Below are positions 8,398 through 17,428 of a stretch of 64,000 nt of DNA, one piece after another. Source of the stretch: Duganella sp. CF458 (GTDB lineage Bacteria > Pseudomonadota > Gammaproteobacteria > Burkholderiales > Burkholderiaceae_D); the NCBI RefSeq assembly GCF_900113115.1, contig NZ_FOOF01000011.1, positions 62,001 to 126,000 of the forward strand. The letters are read 5' to 3'. Under the pieces are notes generated by a model, which was not told where the DNA came from, did not search any database, and saw only the letters and a program-made list of their open reading frames with translations. Each line of letters starts with the position of its first letter. Position 1 is the first letter of the stretch. The position numbers were made by a program, and so were the translations under genes.

Positions 8398-8417
8398 TAC
8401 TGTATGTTTGCACAGTA
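8398..8417. promoter_or_regulatory. LexA (SOS) box
   Basis: TACTGTATGT followed by TTGCACAGTA. This matches the CTGT-N8-ACAG LexA core and both outer TA flanks of the consensus. It lies 100 nt upstream of nadK-recN and 20 nt upstream of the VOC gene. Because recN is a classic SOS gene, control of nadK-recN is the preferred reading. The site could also silence the divergent gene. Confidence 0.75.
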
Positions 8418-8436
8418 TATAACAAGGGGGACTGGA

Positions 8437-8814
8437 ATGGCAAAAGCATTGGGTATTGGCGGGATTTTCTTCAAGTCCAAGGACCCGGTGGCGCTGATGG
8501 CCTGGTACCAGGCTTGCCTCGGCCTGTCGGACGAAGCCAAGGAGTACGCCTCCTTCGCGCCGGCCGCCATGCCGTCGAATGGCGCCACGGTGTTCAGTCC
8601 CTTCAAGAGCACGACATCCTATTTCGCCCCGTCCAAACGCGAATTCATGATCAATTTTATTGTGGATGACCTGGACGGCGCATTGAAACAGGTCGCCGAT
8701 GGCGGCGGCACCCTGGTGGGCGATGTGCAGTCCTTCGACTATGGCCGTTTTGGCTGGTTTGTCGACCCGGACGGCAATAAGGTCGAGCTGTGGCAGCCGA
8801 ATGCTGCGGCGTGA
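8437..8814 (+). CDS. VOC-family (glyoxalase-like) protein
   Basis: A 125-residue vicinal-oxygen-chelate protein. The sequence has the two beta-alpha-beta-beta-beta modules: IGGIFFKSKDPVALMAWYQ at the N terminus, and FIVDDLDGALKQV followed by GWFVDPDGNKVELWQP at the C terminus. The EL-W ending supplies the usual metal-ligand Glu. The first expected His ligand is not obvious (GGIFFKS), so metal use and substrate are unclear. The ATG was chosen because AAGGGGG lies 7 nt upstream; upstream in-frame codons cross the LexA box. Divergent from nadK. Confidence 0.85.
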   Translation: MAKALGIGGIFFKSKDPVALMAWYQACLGLSDEAKEYASFAPAAMPSNGATVFSPFKSTTSYFAPSKREFMINFIVDDLDGALKQVADGGGTLVGDVQSFDYGRFGWFVDPDGNKVELWQPNAAA

Positions 8815-8958
8815 GGAATGACAAGGTATAGCTGAACGGCGTGCGCGGGCCCCGATCGGGTGCTGATCCATCTCAAACGAAGGCCAGAGGCGGCTTTCCA
8901 GGCGGCAAGGTTGAGGTAAAATTCAAGCTGTTGAGAGATTTACTACCCCTGCCCCGCC

Positions 8959-9393
8959 ATGGATTCCGTATCAGAAGCCCAATTTGAACTTGACCAGTTG
9001 CGCCTCCAGGCCAAGCGGCAGCTGCTTGGGACGGTGGCACTCGGTGTCATGGCGGGACTGCTGGCGTTTGTCGGCCAGAGCGCGCTGGGGCAGGCGCGCC
9101 CCCTGCTGGAGGGCTCGTTCGGGTCTTGGCAATCGTTCTACACTTTCGTGCTGTGGGCACTCGCCATTGCGTGGCTGGTGGCGCTGGCCCAGCAAGCCAT
9201 GCACTTCCAGAACATCAGTGAGCGCTTCGAGTCGCAACGCCGGCTGGACACGGTCTACGCGGAGCGCGCCGCCAAGGCGCAAGCCGCCGAAGAAACCCGC
9301 CAACGCCAGCGCGCCGAGACTGAAGCACGCCAAGCGGCCGAGCGTATCAAGCGCCAGAACAAGAGCGTCCGCAGCACCAAGTTCGATTACTAG
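8959..9393 (+). CDS. hypothetical membrane protein with C-terminal coiled coil
   Basis: 144 residues. A short cytoplasmic helix is followed by two predicted membrane spans (about 22-42 and 60-80) and a highly charged Arg/Gln/Ala-rich coiled coil (about 85-135). The C terminus is basic. No known family is recognised. It is the first of three close same-strand genes and lies 11 nt from the next. Possible role: membrane scaffold or anchor (inference). Confidence 0.65.
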   Translation: MDSVSEAQFELDQLRLQAKRQLLGTVALGVMAGLLAFVGQSALGQARPLLEGSFGSWQSFYTFVLWALAIAWLVALAQQAMHFQNISERFESQRRLDTVYAERAAKAQAAEETRQRQRAETEARQAAERIKRQNKSVRSTKFDY

Positions 9394-9404
9394 TCTGCAG
9401 GCCC

Positions 9405-9683
9405 ATGAGGAGCCTCACTTTGACCTTCCCGGTACTCTTGCCGCTATTGTTGGCCTTGCTGATGCCTGTGCTGACCTTCGCAGTTGGACTGGTCATTGCC
9501 GGACCTGGGAAACGGCTGCGCTGGACAGTCTTGTTCGTGGCCACCAGCACGCTGTTCGGCTTCGCCACACCCTATCTGTTTCGCCAGGATGGGTTGCTGA
9601 TCGGTCTTGTCATGTTTGGCATTGTTCCGCTGGCGCCCGCATTCATGCTTTGGCTTGCGTGGAAAATTCGGCGCTCATCTTGA
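9405..9683 (+). CDS. small hydrophobic membrane protein
   Basis: 92 residues with about three membrane spans (8-30, 40-58, 63-85) and a basic C-terminal RRSS tail, so probably an inner-membrane protein. No family recognised. The stop codon overlaps the likely start of the downstream hydrolase, which suggests one transcript. Confidence 0.6.
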   Translation: MRSLTLTFPVLLPLLLALLMPVLTFAVGLVIAGPGKRLRWTVLFVATSTLFGFATPYLFRQDGLLIGLVMFGIVPLAPAFMLWLAWKIRRSS

Positions 9684-10357
9684 CAACCCCCATTCTCGTT
9701 CTGCTGCCCGGCATGGATGGCACGGGCGAACTGTTTACCCCATTCATCCAGGCACTTGGCGGCGAATTTGATGTACGGGTGGTGCGCTACCCCGGCGACC
9801 ACTGTGGCGGTTATGAGCAACTAGAGGAAGTTGCGCGGGCAGCGATTCCGCTCGACAGGCCCTATTTGCTGCTAGGGGAATCGTTTTCCGGGCCGCTTGC
9901 GATTTCGATTTCAGCGTCAGCGCCCGGCCAGTTGCTAGGGTTGGTGTTGTGTTGCACGTTCGCGCGTAATCCAAGGCCGGGATTGTCGGCGCTGAAGCCG
10001 GTCATCGGGGCCGTTCCATTCAAAGCACTGCCTTCGGGCTGGCTCGTCGACCGGCCGCTGCGCGCAGCGTTCGAGCGAGCGCTGGAGCAGGTATCAACGC
10101 CGGCACTGCGTGCGCGGATGCGCGCCGTGCTGGCCGTCGATGTCTGTGACCGCCTTCGTGCCTGCGCTGTGCCGATACTGTATTTGCGTGCGAAGCGCGA
10201 CCGCCTGGTGCCGCTGGCTGCAGCAAGCCTGATCACGAAGATCAAGCCTGCAGCCAAAGTCATCGCATTCGACGCGCCTCACTTCCTGCTGCAAACGGCG
10301 CCCGAACACGCCGCGCGTGAAGTCGCAGCCTTCGTGCGGCTTAGTGCGCAGAGATAA
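9680..10357 (+). CDS. alpha/beta hydrolase
   Basis: About 225 residues of a compact alpha/beta-hydrolase fold. The first strand and oxyanion segment is LVLLPGMDGTGELF. The nucleophile elbow is LLGESFSGP (Ser in G-x-S-x-S form), an acidic strand follows (LRAKRDRLVP), and the catalytic His is in DAPHFLLQ. No ATG precedes the first strand. The likely start is the TTG overlapping the upstream TGA; a GTG seven codons earlier is the alternative. The 3' end overlaps the convergent DUF3667 gene by 17 nt. Substrate unknown; the lid is minimal, like small esterases. Confidence 0.8.
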   Translation: MTTPILVLLPGMDGTGELFTPFIQALGGEFDVRVVRYPGDHCGGYEQLEEVARAAIPLDRPYLLLGESFSGPLAISISASAPGQLLGLVLCCTFARNPRPGLSALKPVIGAVPFKALPSGWLVDRPLRAAFERALEQVSTPALRARMRAVLAVDVCDRLRACAVPILYLRAKRDRLVPLAAASLITKIKPAAKVIAFDAPHFLLQTAPEHAAREVAAFVRLSAQR

Positions 10358-11222
10358 TCCCCAGCCCCATCACGCCCAGGACGGCGATCGCCAGCGAAAT
10401 GCCATGCAGTACGGCGAGCAGCACCCAGCGCCAGAACGTCCCCCACCTGCCCTTCTGATAGACGCGTTGCATGGCCCAAGGCAGATAGCCGGCGACCCAG
10501 CAGAGCGCCAAAAACTTCAGGAAGCCGTCAGGCAAGAAAATAAACACGCCGAGCATGGCGAACGCAAATGCGTTGGTGTGCAGCGCGAACAGCATATGCT
10601 CGCCGTACTTCTTGCCGCTACCGAGATACAGCACCTTCATCCACAGCGCGAAGAGCGGCATCAGCAGGAAGATCGCGTACGGTGCGTACTTGTAAAAGCC
10701 GGCCTGCATCACTGCGCTCTTCTGGTGGTCGTCCATCTTATCGAAGCGGTCGACGGCGTGGTAGACGGCGGGATACTTCTGCTGCAGCGCCCGTTCCAGC
10801 TGATCGTTCACGATCGGCGGATGATCTGCCTGGTTCGCCTTCACTTCGCTGATGGCGCGCTCGGCCTGCAGCTTGATGGCCGGCGGCGTAGGGCGCGGAT
10901 CAACCGTCGCCACATCGGCATCGCTGAACTTCAGCACGGCGAAGAAGATGATGCTGAGCGACAGGTACAGCCGCAGCGGCTCGACATAGCGCTTGCGGCG
11001 GCCGGCCAGGTATTCGGCCGTCAGCAGGCCGGGACGGAACAGCAGGCGCGAAATGGTGCCCCACAAACGCCCTTCCAGCGCAACGTAGTGGCCAATGAAC
11101 TCATGCATGAACTCACTGAAGCTGGGCGCATGCAAATGCGTCTCCTGCCCGCACATATGGCAGAAATTTCCGGAAGTAGTGGCGCCGCAGTTGCGGCAAG
11201 TGTTGTCGGTGGCGATATCCAT
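10341..11222 (-). CDS. DUF3667-type membrane protein
   Basis: 293 residues. The N terminus has a zinc-ribbon pair, CRNCG and CHMCGQE (residues 9-26), followed by the FMHEFIGHYVALEGRLWGTI region and RPGLLTAEYLAGRRKRYVEPLRLYL, both typical of DUF3667. A long soluble loop (about 105-180) and four C-terminal membrane spans (about 183-285) follow. Function of the family is not established. Convergent with the hydrolase. Confidence 0.8.
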   Translation of the reverse strand: MDIATDNTCRNCGATTSGNFCHMCGQETHLHAPSFSEFMHEFIGHYVALEGRLWGTISRLLFRPGLLTAEYLAGRRKRYVEPLRLYLSLSIIFFAVLKFSDADVATVDPRPTPPAIKLQAERAISEVKANQADHPPIVNDQLERALQQKYPAVYHAVDRFDKMDDHQKSAVMQAGFYKYAPYAIFLLMPLFALWMKVLYLGSGKKYGEHMLFALHTNAFAFAMLGVFIFLPDGFLKFLALCWVAGYLPWAMQRVYQKGRWGTFWRWVLLAVLHGISLAIAVLGVMGLGIISAH

Positions 11223-11311
11223 AGTGCAATGCTACCGGTGGAATTGCTTCTATTCAAGCTGGCGACCACCGCCGCGCGCCTTCGCTACCATGAACTGAGG
11301 AGGAAGACACC

Positions 11312-11572
11312 ATGGAACCGAACAGCAAGGACCGCAAAGTCAACACGCAGACGCCCGTGGACCGCAGCGGCGGCAAGCGCCTGCCACACGAACGCGACGA
11401 GTCGCCGCAGGGCGCGACACAGCAAAAAACCCGCAGCGTGATCCGCCAGGCGGCGGAAGATGTCGAACAAGGGCTGGTCGACACCGACTTGCACGGCAAG
11501 CCGGGCCTGCAAAAGCCGCCAGCCGGCAATGAGTCGAAGGCCAATCCCCTGCCCGGCACCAAACGCGATTGA
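11312..11572 (+). CDS. small hydrophilic hypothetical protein
   Basis: 86 residues, highly polar, with no hydrophobic core: rich in Lys, Arg, Asp, Glu, Gln and Pro, so probably disordered. GGAGGAAG lies upstream of the ATG. No family recognised. It ends 7 nt before the next gene and may be co-transcribed with it. Confidence 0.55.
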   Translation: MEPNSKDRKVNTQTPVDRSGGKRLPHERDESPQGATQQKTRSVIRQAAEDVEQGLVDTDLHGKPGLQKPPAGNESKANPLPGTKRD

Positions 11573-11579
11573 GGCCCAT

Positions 11580-12881
11580 ATGCGAACCGCCATCCTTTCC
11601 TTGCTGGCCTGCGCGGCCGCCAGCGTCGCCCTGGCGCAAAGCTACCCGCCGGGCTGGGGCCCCAACCCAAGCCTGCCGGAGCCGAACAGGAAGCTGATCC
11701 CGACCGTCAACGTGGCGCCGGTCGAACGCTGGAAGGGCGACGACAAGCCGGTGCCGGCCGCGGGATTCAGCGTCGGCGCCTATGCGCGCGACCTCGATCA
11801 CCCCCGCTGGCTGTACGTGCTGCCGAACGGCGACGTGCTGGTCGCCGAGACGGCCGCCCCGCCCAAGCCGGAAGACGGCAAAGGCATCAAGGGCGCGATC
11901 ATGAAGCACGAAATGAAGAAGGCCGGCTCGGTCACGCCCTCCGCCAACCGCATCACCCTGCTGCGCGATATCGACGAACGCGGCGTGGCGAAAACGCGCG
12001 GCACCTTCATCAAGGACCTCAACTCGCCGTTCGGCATGGTGCTGGTTGATAAGGACCTGTACGTCGCCAACACCGATGCGGTGGTGCGCTTCCCCTACGC
12101 CGAGGGCGCGACGTCGATCGGCGCGGCCGGGATCAAGGTATTGGACCTGCCGGCCGGCCCGCTCAACCACCACTGGACCAAGAACATCACGGCCAGCCCG
12201 GACGGACGCTTCCTGTACGTCACCGTAGGCTCGAACAGCAACGTTGGCGAGAACGGCATGGACAAGGAAGAAGGCCGCGCCGCGATCTGGGAATATGAAC
12301 GTGCCACCGGCAAGTCGCGCCTGTTCGCAACAGGCCTGCGCAATGCCAACGGCATGGCGTGGGAGCCCCGCTCCAAGGCTCTCTGGACCGTGGTGAACGA
12401 GCGCGACGAACTGGGCGACGACCTGGTGCCGGACTACCTGACCTCGGTCAAGGACGGCGCATTCTATGGCTGGCCTTACAGCTACTACGGCCAGCGCGTG
12501 GACACGCGCGTCAAGTCGCCGCGCCCGGACCTGGTGGCAAAGGCGGTGATGCCGGACTACGCGCTGGGCGGGCACACAGCCTCCCTCGGCCTTGCCTTCT
12601 ACGACGCGAAACTGTTCCCTGCCAGCTGGCAAGGCGGCGCCTTCATCGGCCAGCACGGCTCGTGGAACCGCAAACAGTTCAGCGGCTACAAGGTGGCCTT
12701 CGTGCCGTTTGCGGAAGGCCGGCCGGCCGGGCCGCCGGTGGATTTCCTGTCCGGCTTCGTGACGCGCGAGGGCAAGGCCAAGGGCCGGCCGGTCGGCGTG
12801 GCGGTGGATAAAACCGGCGCCTTGCTGGTGGCGGATGACGTGGGCAATGTGGTGTGGCGGGTAGTGCCGGCGAGCCACTGA
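11580..12881 (+). CDS. PQQ-dependent sugar dehydrogenase-like beta-propeller (sorbosone dehydrogenase family)
   Basis: 433 residues with a cleavable signal peptide ([19 protein letters not shown]), so periplasmic. The propeller repeats include [72 protein letters not shown] and [12 protein letters not shown]. These match the soluble glucose/sorbosone dehydrogenase (GSDH) superfamily, whose members use PQQ. The His, Arg and Asp residues that typically hold PQQ and Ca2+ are plausibly present (LNHHW, GLRNA, NERDE), but substrate cannot be assigned. Confidence 0.85.
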   Translation: MRTAILSLLACAAASVALAQSYPPGWGPNPSLPEPNRKLIPTVNVAPVERWKGDDKPVPAAGFSVGAYARDLDHPRWLYVLPNGDVLVAETAAPPKPEDGKGIKGAIMKHEMKKAGSVTPSANRITLLRDIDERGVAKTRGTFIKDLNSPFGMVLVDKDLYVANTDAVVRFPYAEGATSIGAAGIKVLDLPAGPLNHHWTKNITASPDGRFLYVTVGSNSNVGENGMDKEEGRAAIWEYERATGKSRLFATGLRNANGMAWEPRSKALWTVVNERDELGDDLVPDYLTSVKDGAFYGWPYSYYGQRVDTRVKSPRPDLVAKAVMPDYALGGHTASLGLAFYDAKLFPASWQGGAFIGQHGSWNRKQFSGYKVAFVPFAEGRPAGPPVDFLSGFVTREGKAKGRPVGVAVDKTGALLVADDVGNVVWRVVPASH

Positions 12882-12902
12882 GAAAACCAATACAATGTAG
12901 CC

Positions 12903-13313
12903 ATGCGCATCCTACACACGATGCTGCGGGTTGGTGACCTGCAGCGATCCATCGACTTCTACACCAAGGTGCTGGGCATGAAACTTCTGCGCACCAGCGA
13001 CAATCCCGAATACAAGTACACGCTGGCCTTCCTCGGCTACGGTCACAACCCGGACCACGCGGAGCTGGAACTGACGTACAACTACGGCGTCGAGCAATAC
13101 GACATGGGCAATGCCTATGGCCACATCGCGATTTCCGCGGCCGACATCGTTTCCGCCTGCGAGGCAGTGCGCACCAACGGCGGCAACGTCACGCGTGAGC
13201 CGGGGCCGGTCAAGGGCGGCACCACGGTGATCGCTTTTGTGACGGACCCGGACGGGTACAAGATCGAACTGATCGAACGCAGTTTCGACGCCCAGGGGGC
13301 CGGACTGCGCTGA
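12903..13313 (+). CDS. gloA: lactoylglutathione lyase (glyoxalase I)
   Basis: Converts the hemithioacetal of methylglyoxal and glutathione to S-lactoylglutathione. The 136 residues align with bacterial GloA. The metal ligands H5, E56, H74 and E122 are at exactly the positions of the Ni2+ ligands in E. coli GloA. Family motifs [36 protein letters not shown] and [14 protein letters not shown] are clear. The short form without eukaryotic inserts suggests a Ni2+/Co2+ enzyme. Confidence 0.96.
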   Translation: MRILHTMLRVGDLQRSIDFYTKVLGMKLLRTSDNPEYKYTLAFLGYGHNPDHAELELTYNYGVEQYDMGNAYGHIAISAADIVSACEAVRTNGGNVTREPGPVKGGTTVIAFVTDPDGYKIELIERSFDAQGAGLR

Positions 13314-13362
13314 GAGAAATCCGCCGCAGCGCCTTGAACGGCGCCGCGGCAGATCAGGGGGC

Positions 13363-14673
13363 TTAGTGCTGCAGCAGGACGTTGATCGGCTCCAGGTCTT
13401 CTTCCTTGAGCGAGCCGGCCGCCGACTTCAGGCGCAGGCCATTCATGATGGTGTCGTAACGGGCCTTCGACAGGTCTTTCTGGGTGGTGTACAACTGGCG
13501 CTGTGCATTCAGCACGTCGATGTTGATGCGCACGCCCACCTGGTAACCCAGCTTGTTCGATTCCAGAGCGGACTTGGACGACACTTCCGCCGCTTCCAGC
13601 GCCTTGACCTGGGCCAGGCCGCTGTTCACGCCGAGGAAAGCCTGGCGCGCGGTCTGCGCGGCCTGGCGACGCGAGGATTCCAGGTCGTTGCGGGCCTTGT
13701 CTTCCAGCGCGATCGATTCACGCACCTTGCTGGTCACGGCGAAGCCGTTGAAGATCGGGATGTTCCAGCTCACGCCGATGGCGTTGTTCTTGTTGATGCC
13801 GCCGTTCGGGCCGGTGGAGGTGATACGGGTCGAGTTGGCGATCAGGTCCAGGGTTGGCATATGGCCTGCGCGCTGCTTGCTGATCTCGCGCTTGGCGATC
13901 TCCACATTCAGCTTGGCGCCGGTCACGCCGTAGTTCTGTTCTTCCGCCGCCGACACCCATGGTTCCAGCGTTGCCGGCTGCGGGGTGGCGATGGTCACGC
14001 CGGTACGCAGCGGTGCCAATGCACCAGGCGCCTGGCCGATCACCTGCTGCAGCGCGGTGCGCTTCACTTCCAGGTCGTTCTGCGCGGCGAATTCCTGCGC
14101 CACCACCAGGTCGTATGCCGCTTGCGCTTCATGCGTGTCGGTGATGGTCTGGGTACCCACTTCGAAATTGCGCTTGGCCGACGCCAGCTGCTCGGTGGTG
14201 GCGGCCTTCTGGGCCTGGGTCGCAGTCAGGTTGTCCTGCGCGGTCAGCACGTCGAAGTAGGCTTGCGACACGCGCAAGATCACGTCTTGTTGCGCTTGCG
14301 CGAACACAGCTTCGGCCGCGGCGGTGGACAGCTTGCTCTGCTGGTAGTTTTCCCAGTTAGCCCAACGGAACAGGGGCTGGGTCAGTTGCACCTGTACCTG
14401 GCCGTTGTAGTTTTCCTTGTCGACGAAGCCAGTCTTTTCCGGCGACACTTCGCCATCGTTCTTCAAGTGCTGGCCGCTGGCGGAAATGGTTGGCAGCAAT
14501 TGCGAGCGCCCCTGCACCGTGCGTTCCTGGCCCGCCGCCAGCGCGGCACGCGCACTGGCATAGGTGGCGTCATTGGCGAGCGCCTGTTTGTACACCTGGA
14601 CCAGGTCGGCCGCTTGCGCATTCAGCGAGAACAGGGCGCTGGATACCAGCACGGCGAGGAGGGGTTTCTGCAT
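13363..14673 (-). CDS. TolC-family outer membrane efflux protein
   Basis: 436 residues. Outer-membrane channel of type I secretion or tripartite efflux. A signal peptide (MQKPLLAVLVSSALFSLNAQA) is followed by two repeats of the outer-membrane efflux domain: LVQVYKQALANDATYASARAAL at the start of the first, and YNVTGAKL-type helices in the second (NYGVTGAKLNVEIAKREISKQ). The VGVRINIDVLNAQRQLYTTQKDL segment is typical of TolC/TIGR01844. Of three close in-frame ATGs, the one used here is 6 nt after GGAG. Last gene of the pcm-like/rhodanese/tolC set. Confidence 0.93.
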   Translation of the reverse strand: MQKPLLAVLVSSALFSLNAQAADLVQVYKQALANDATYASARAALAAGQERTVQGRSQLLPTISASGQHLKNDGEVSPEKTGFVDKENYNGQVQVQLTQPLFRWANWENYQQSKLSTAAAEAVFAQAQQDVILRVSQAYFDVLTAQDNLTATQAQKAATTEQLASAKRNFEVGTQTITDTHEAQAAYDLVVAQEFAAQNDLEVKRTALQQVIGQAPGALAPLRTGVTIATPQPATLEPWVSAAEEQNYGVTGAKLNVEIAKREISKQRAGHMPTLDLIANSTRITSTGPNGGINKNNAIGVSWNIPIFNGFAVTSKVRESIALEDKARNDLESSRRQAAQTARQAFLGVNSGLAQVKALEAAEVSSKSALESNKLGYQVGVRINIDVLNAQRQLYTTQKDLSKARYDTIMNGLRLKSAAGSLKEEDLEPINVLLQH

Positions 14674-14717
14674 TTGCATCTCCGTTGGAGTCGTCAAAAA
14701 GGGTTAGTTTTCGTGCC

Positions 14718-15041
14718 TTAGTACTGCGGCATCGAGCTGTCTACCTGCACAGCCCAGGCGTGAATCCCGCCTGTCAGATTGCTTACCTTGCTGAAACCAT
14801 GATGCTCGAGGAAAGCTGCCACGTTGAGGCTGCGCGCCCCGTGGTGGCAGATGCAGACGATTTCTGCATCCTCGTCGAGATCGTCGATGCGGGCCGGGAT
14901 GGTCTGCATCGGCATCAGGGTCGAGCCTGCGATATGGCAGGTCCCGTATTCCCAGTTCTCGCGCACGTCCAGCAGGAAAGGCTTGGCGCGGCTTTCGTCA
15001 TTCAGCCAGCCGGCCAGTTCCGGTGCGGTTAAGTGCTGCAT
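14718..15041 (-). CDS. rhodanese-like sulfurtransferase (GlpE type)
   Basis: A single-domain rhodanese of 107 residues, predicted cytoplasmic. FLLDVRENWEYGTCHIAGS gives the CH2A-type motif. The active-site loop C65-HHGAR-S71 holds the persulfide Cys, and GGIHAWAVQVDSSMPQY the C-terminal CH2B motif. It starts 10 nt after the pcm-like gene and ends 44 nt before tolC, so it probably shares their transcript. Its physiological sulfur acceptor is unknown. Confidence 0.92.
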   Translation of the reverse strand: MQHLTAPELAGWLNDESRAKPFLLDVRENWEYGTCHIAGSTLMPMQTIPARIDDLDEDAEIVCICHHGARSLNVAAFLEHHGFSKVSNLTGGIHAWAVQVDSSMPQY

Positions 15042-15051
15042 TGGCGTTCCC

Positions 15052-15705
15052 TTAGAAAGTGAACGCCGAAGGTTTCACCGCCAGGTCGAGCGGCTTGACA
15101 TCGGTCTCAAACAGTTTGACGGTGTCGTAGCCGTGGTCGCCGGTGCGGGTAATGCGGTGCGCGGACATCACCGGCGAATCGCCGATGATGGCCACGATGC
15201 GGCCGCCTACCTTCACTTGCTGCAGCACTGCTTCCGGCAGTACCGGCAGCGAACCGGAGAACACGATCACGTCGAACGGCGCGCCGTTGGACCAGCCCTG
15301 GGCGCCATTGCCCAGTTCCACGGTCACGTTGGAGATGCCGTTTGCCGTCAGGTTCTTGGCCGCCAGCGCCTTCATTTCAGGAGCGATTTCGACGGCGGTT
15401 ACGTGGCGTGCACGGTGGGCCAGCAGGGCGGCCAGGTAGCCGGTGCCCGCGCCCACCAGCAGCACGTTTTCATGTTTCTTGATCTGCGCATCTTGTGCGA
15501 TGCGCGCTTCCAGCTTCGGGGTCAGCATTTGCTCGCCACCCTGCAGCGGGATGAAAGTGTCGACAAAAGCCAGGTTCTTGTAGGCTTCCGGCACGAAATT
15601 CTCGCGTTTTACGACCAGCAAGAGATCGAGGATGTCCGTATCCAGCACATCCCAAGGGCGGATTTGCTGTTCGATCATATTGAAACGGGCTTGTTCGATA
15701 TTCAT
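15052..15705 (-). CDS. protein-L-isoaspartate O-methyltransferase family protein
   Basis: 217-residue SAM-dependent methyltransferase related to Pcm, which repairs isoaspartyl residues. MNIEQARFNMIEQQIRPWDV opens the protein and is typical of Burkholderiales homologues; a start 12 codons earlier is possible but extends past that conserved N terminus. SAM motif I is NVLLVGAGTGYLAAL, and post-I is VTAVEIAPEM. The PIMT substrate loop (PFVPxxY...Y-D) is altered (VDTFIPLQGGEQMLTPKL), so true repair activity is uncertain. First gene of the rhodanese/tolC set. Confidence 0.88.
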   Translation of the reverse strand: MNIEQARFNMIEQQIRPWDVLDTDILDLLLVVKRENFVPEAYKNLAFVDTFIPLQGGEQMLTPKLEARIAQDAQIKKHENVLLVGAGTGYLAALLAHRARHVTAVEIAPEMKALAAKNLTANGISNVTVELGNGAQGWSNGAPFDVIVFSGSLPVLPEAVLQQVKVGGRIVAIIGDSPVMSAHRITRTGDHGYDTVKLFETDVKPLDLAVKPSAFTF

Positions 15706-15848
15706 CTTTGTTGACTCGGTGAGGGATAAATAATCCGTCATTTTATCGTTTGTCTGGTCAGGTGGGCATATTAACGATTAAGACAACGGATCGCGGGAAA
15801 TTGCGACAGTCTGCAGATTTGGGGGGGTGAACGACCAAAATCGGCAAT

Positions 15849-16499
15849 TTAAGCTGGCTTTTGCGGGGCCAGTCCCTGCTGCACCAGTCCCAGGAAGGAC
15901 TCCATGAAAGCGTCGGCATCGACGCCCTCGTGGGTCTCGCAGGGGAAGAAGCTGTGCTTCCACATCATCAGCGTCAGCACCGGGGCGATCAGGACGTTGG
16001 TCATCATCACCGGGTCCAGCGGGCGGAACTCGCCGCGGCTGACGCCGCGTTCGAGGATGCGGGTCAGCAAGGCGCTGCCGCGCTCAATGACTTCTTCGTT
16101 ATAGAACCGGGCCAGTTCGGGGAAATTGCCGGATTCGGCCATCATCAGCTTGGTCAGGCCGGCGGCCTTGGTGGCACCGACCTGGGTCCACCAGGTGCGC
16201 AGCATCTGGCGCAGCAGCTCGTCGCTGGGCATGTCGCGGGCGGCGGCCGCATCGCTTTCGGCCTGGCCGATGGTTTGCACGATGGTCTCGCGCACCACGG
16301 CCTTGAACAGTTCCTGCTTGTTTTCGAAATACAGGTAGAGCGTGCCCTTGGAGACGCCGGCGGCGCGCGCCACGTCTTCCAGGCGGGTGGCGGCAAATCC
16401 ACGATCGACGAACAGCTCCAGCGCCGCCGCCAGCAGTTCCTGCGGGCGCGCGTCCTTGCGCCGCTCCCAGCGGGGCTTGGTATCAGTCGGGGCTTGCAT
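15849..16499 (-). CDS. TetR/AcrR-family transcriptional regulator
   Basis: 216 residues. The N-terminal HTH spans about 15-65, with the recognition helix in VARAAGVSKGTLYLYFENKQELF. The C-terminal ligand domain (about 80-210) contains MMWKHSFFPCE, like the TetR_C group near RND efflux regulators. It lies upstream of the pcm-like/rhodanese/tolC set on the same strand, with a 140-nt gap. Regulation of tolC or of itself is plausible but unproven. Confidence 0.92.
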   Translation of the reverse strand: MQAPTDTKPRWERRKDARPQELLAAALELFVDRGFAATRLEDVARAAGVSKGTLYLYFENKQELFKAVVRETIVQTIGQAESDAAAARDMPSDELLRQMLRTWWTQVGATKAAGLTKLMMAESGNFPELARFYNEEVIERGSALLTRILERGVSRGEFRPLDPVMMTNVLIAPVLTLMMWKHSFFPCETHEGVDADAFMESFLGLVQQGLAPQKPA

Positions 16500-16677
16500 G
16501 ATAATAATTGCGTGGAATTGCGTTCCGGTAACTTACTTGTGAGTCATTTATATTAGTTCCCCCACCCGCCCGCCGTCAAGTTTCCGGTCTTGGGCGCCAG
16601 CAGCGGCAGCGCGGCGCTTGACTTGGGCTGGCAGCGGCATGATAGTGAATGCGAACGCCGCATTACCCGGAATAACC

Positions 16678-17409
16678 ATGGGACGCCTAGTTTTCGCGAC
16701 ATGCCTTGTGTTCGCCGCCTGGTGTACGGACGCGCGCTCCGACACGTTCAAGGTCGGCTTCTACAATTACCCGCCGATGATGATTGAGAGCGGGCAGGCC
16801 GGCATTTATCAGGAAATCCTGGACGAGCTGAGTCAGATCACCGGCCATCGCTTCCAGATCCGCTACTTTCCCTACGCACGTCTTGCCAGAGAGTTCGACC
16901 TGGGCCAGATCGACCTCGAACCCGGTGTGTTCCCCGGCTGGGTGAAGCAGCAAAGAGTTCCCGGCAAATTTTCAGTGCCGTTTGGGAAAGTGGTCGACGT
17001 ACTCGTGTTTGCCCCAGGCAAACATTTTCGAATGAACACGCCGAGGGACTTGAGCGGCAGAACACTCGGATTGGTCAGGGGATACACCTATCCGGACTTG
17101 CGCGAGCTGTTTGACAGTGGCATCGTGCATCGCTCGGACGCCGTGAGCGAAACGCAGCTCATGGCCATGCTCGCTGCCGGACGGATGGACCAGATCCTGA
17201 TCAACAAGGCCGTCGCCCAATACAACATGTTCCTGGTGCCCAAGTACCGGGAATTCGTCCTCGGTGACGTTTTGGGCTCGTTTGACGTGTCGATGCGCGT
17301 CCACCCCAGCAAGAAAGCCTTGTTACCGGAACTGGATGAGGCCATCCTGGCCATGAAGCGCTCGGGGGCCATCGCCAGGATCTACGCCAAGTACGGCGTG
17401 AGCCTTTAA
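16678..17409 (+). CDS. periplasmic solute-binding-like protein (SBP_bac_3 type)
   Basis: 243 residues with a signal peptide (MGRLVFATCLVFAAWCTDARS). The rest resembles small amino-acid-type binding proteins: FKVGFYNYPPMMIE, IYQEILDELSQITGHRFQIRYFPYAR, then a second lobe with GRTLGLVRGYTYPDL and LMAMLAAGRMDQILINKAVA. No permease or ATPase is adjacent, so this may be an orphan sensor/binding protein. The Met chosen gives the best signal peptide; an ATG 20 codons earlier exists. Confidence 0.8.
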   Translation: MGRLVFATCLVFAAWCTDARSDTFKVGFYNYPPMMIESGQAGIYQEILDELSQITGHRFQIRYFPYARLAREFDLGQIDLEPGVFPGWVKQQRVPGKFSVPFGKVVDVLVFAPGKHFRMNTPRDLSGRTLGLVRGYTYPDLRELFDSGIVHRSDAVSETQLMAMLAAGRMDQILINKAVAQYNMFLVPKYREFVLGDVLGSFDVSMRVHPSKKALLPELDEAILAMKRSGAIARIYAKYGVSL

Positions 17410-17428
17410 GACATTCGGGCCAGTCCGT

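Noticed and set aside
8984..9679. Long upstream extension of the alpha/beta hydrolase frame
   Set aside because: It runs antisense-like through two well-supported small genes in other frames; the hydrolase fold begins at LVLLPGMDG near the overlap with the preceding stop.
13314..13362. Bidirectional terminator between gloA and tolC
   Set aside because: A GGCGC/GCGCC stem is present but has no T-tract; support too weak.
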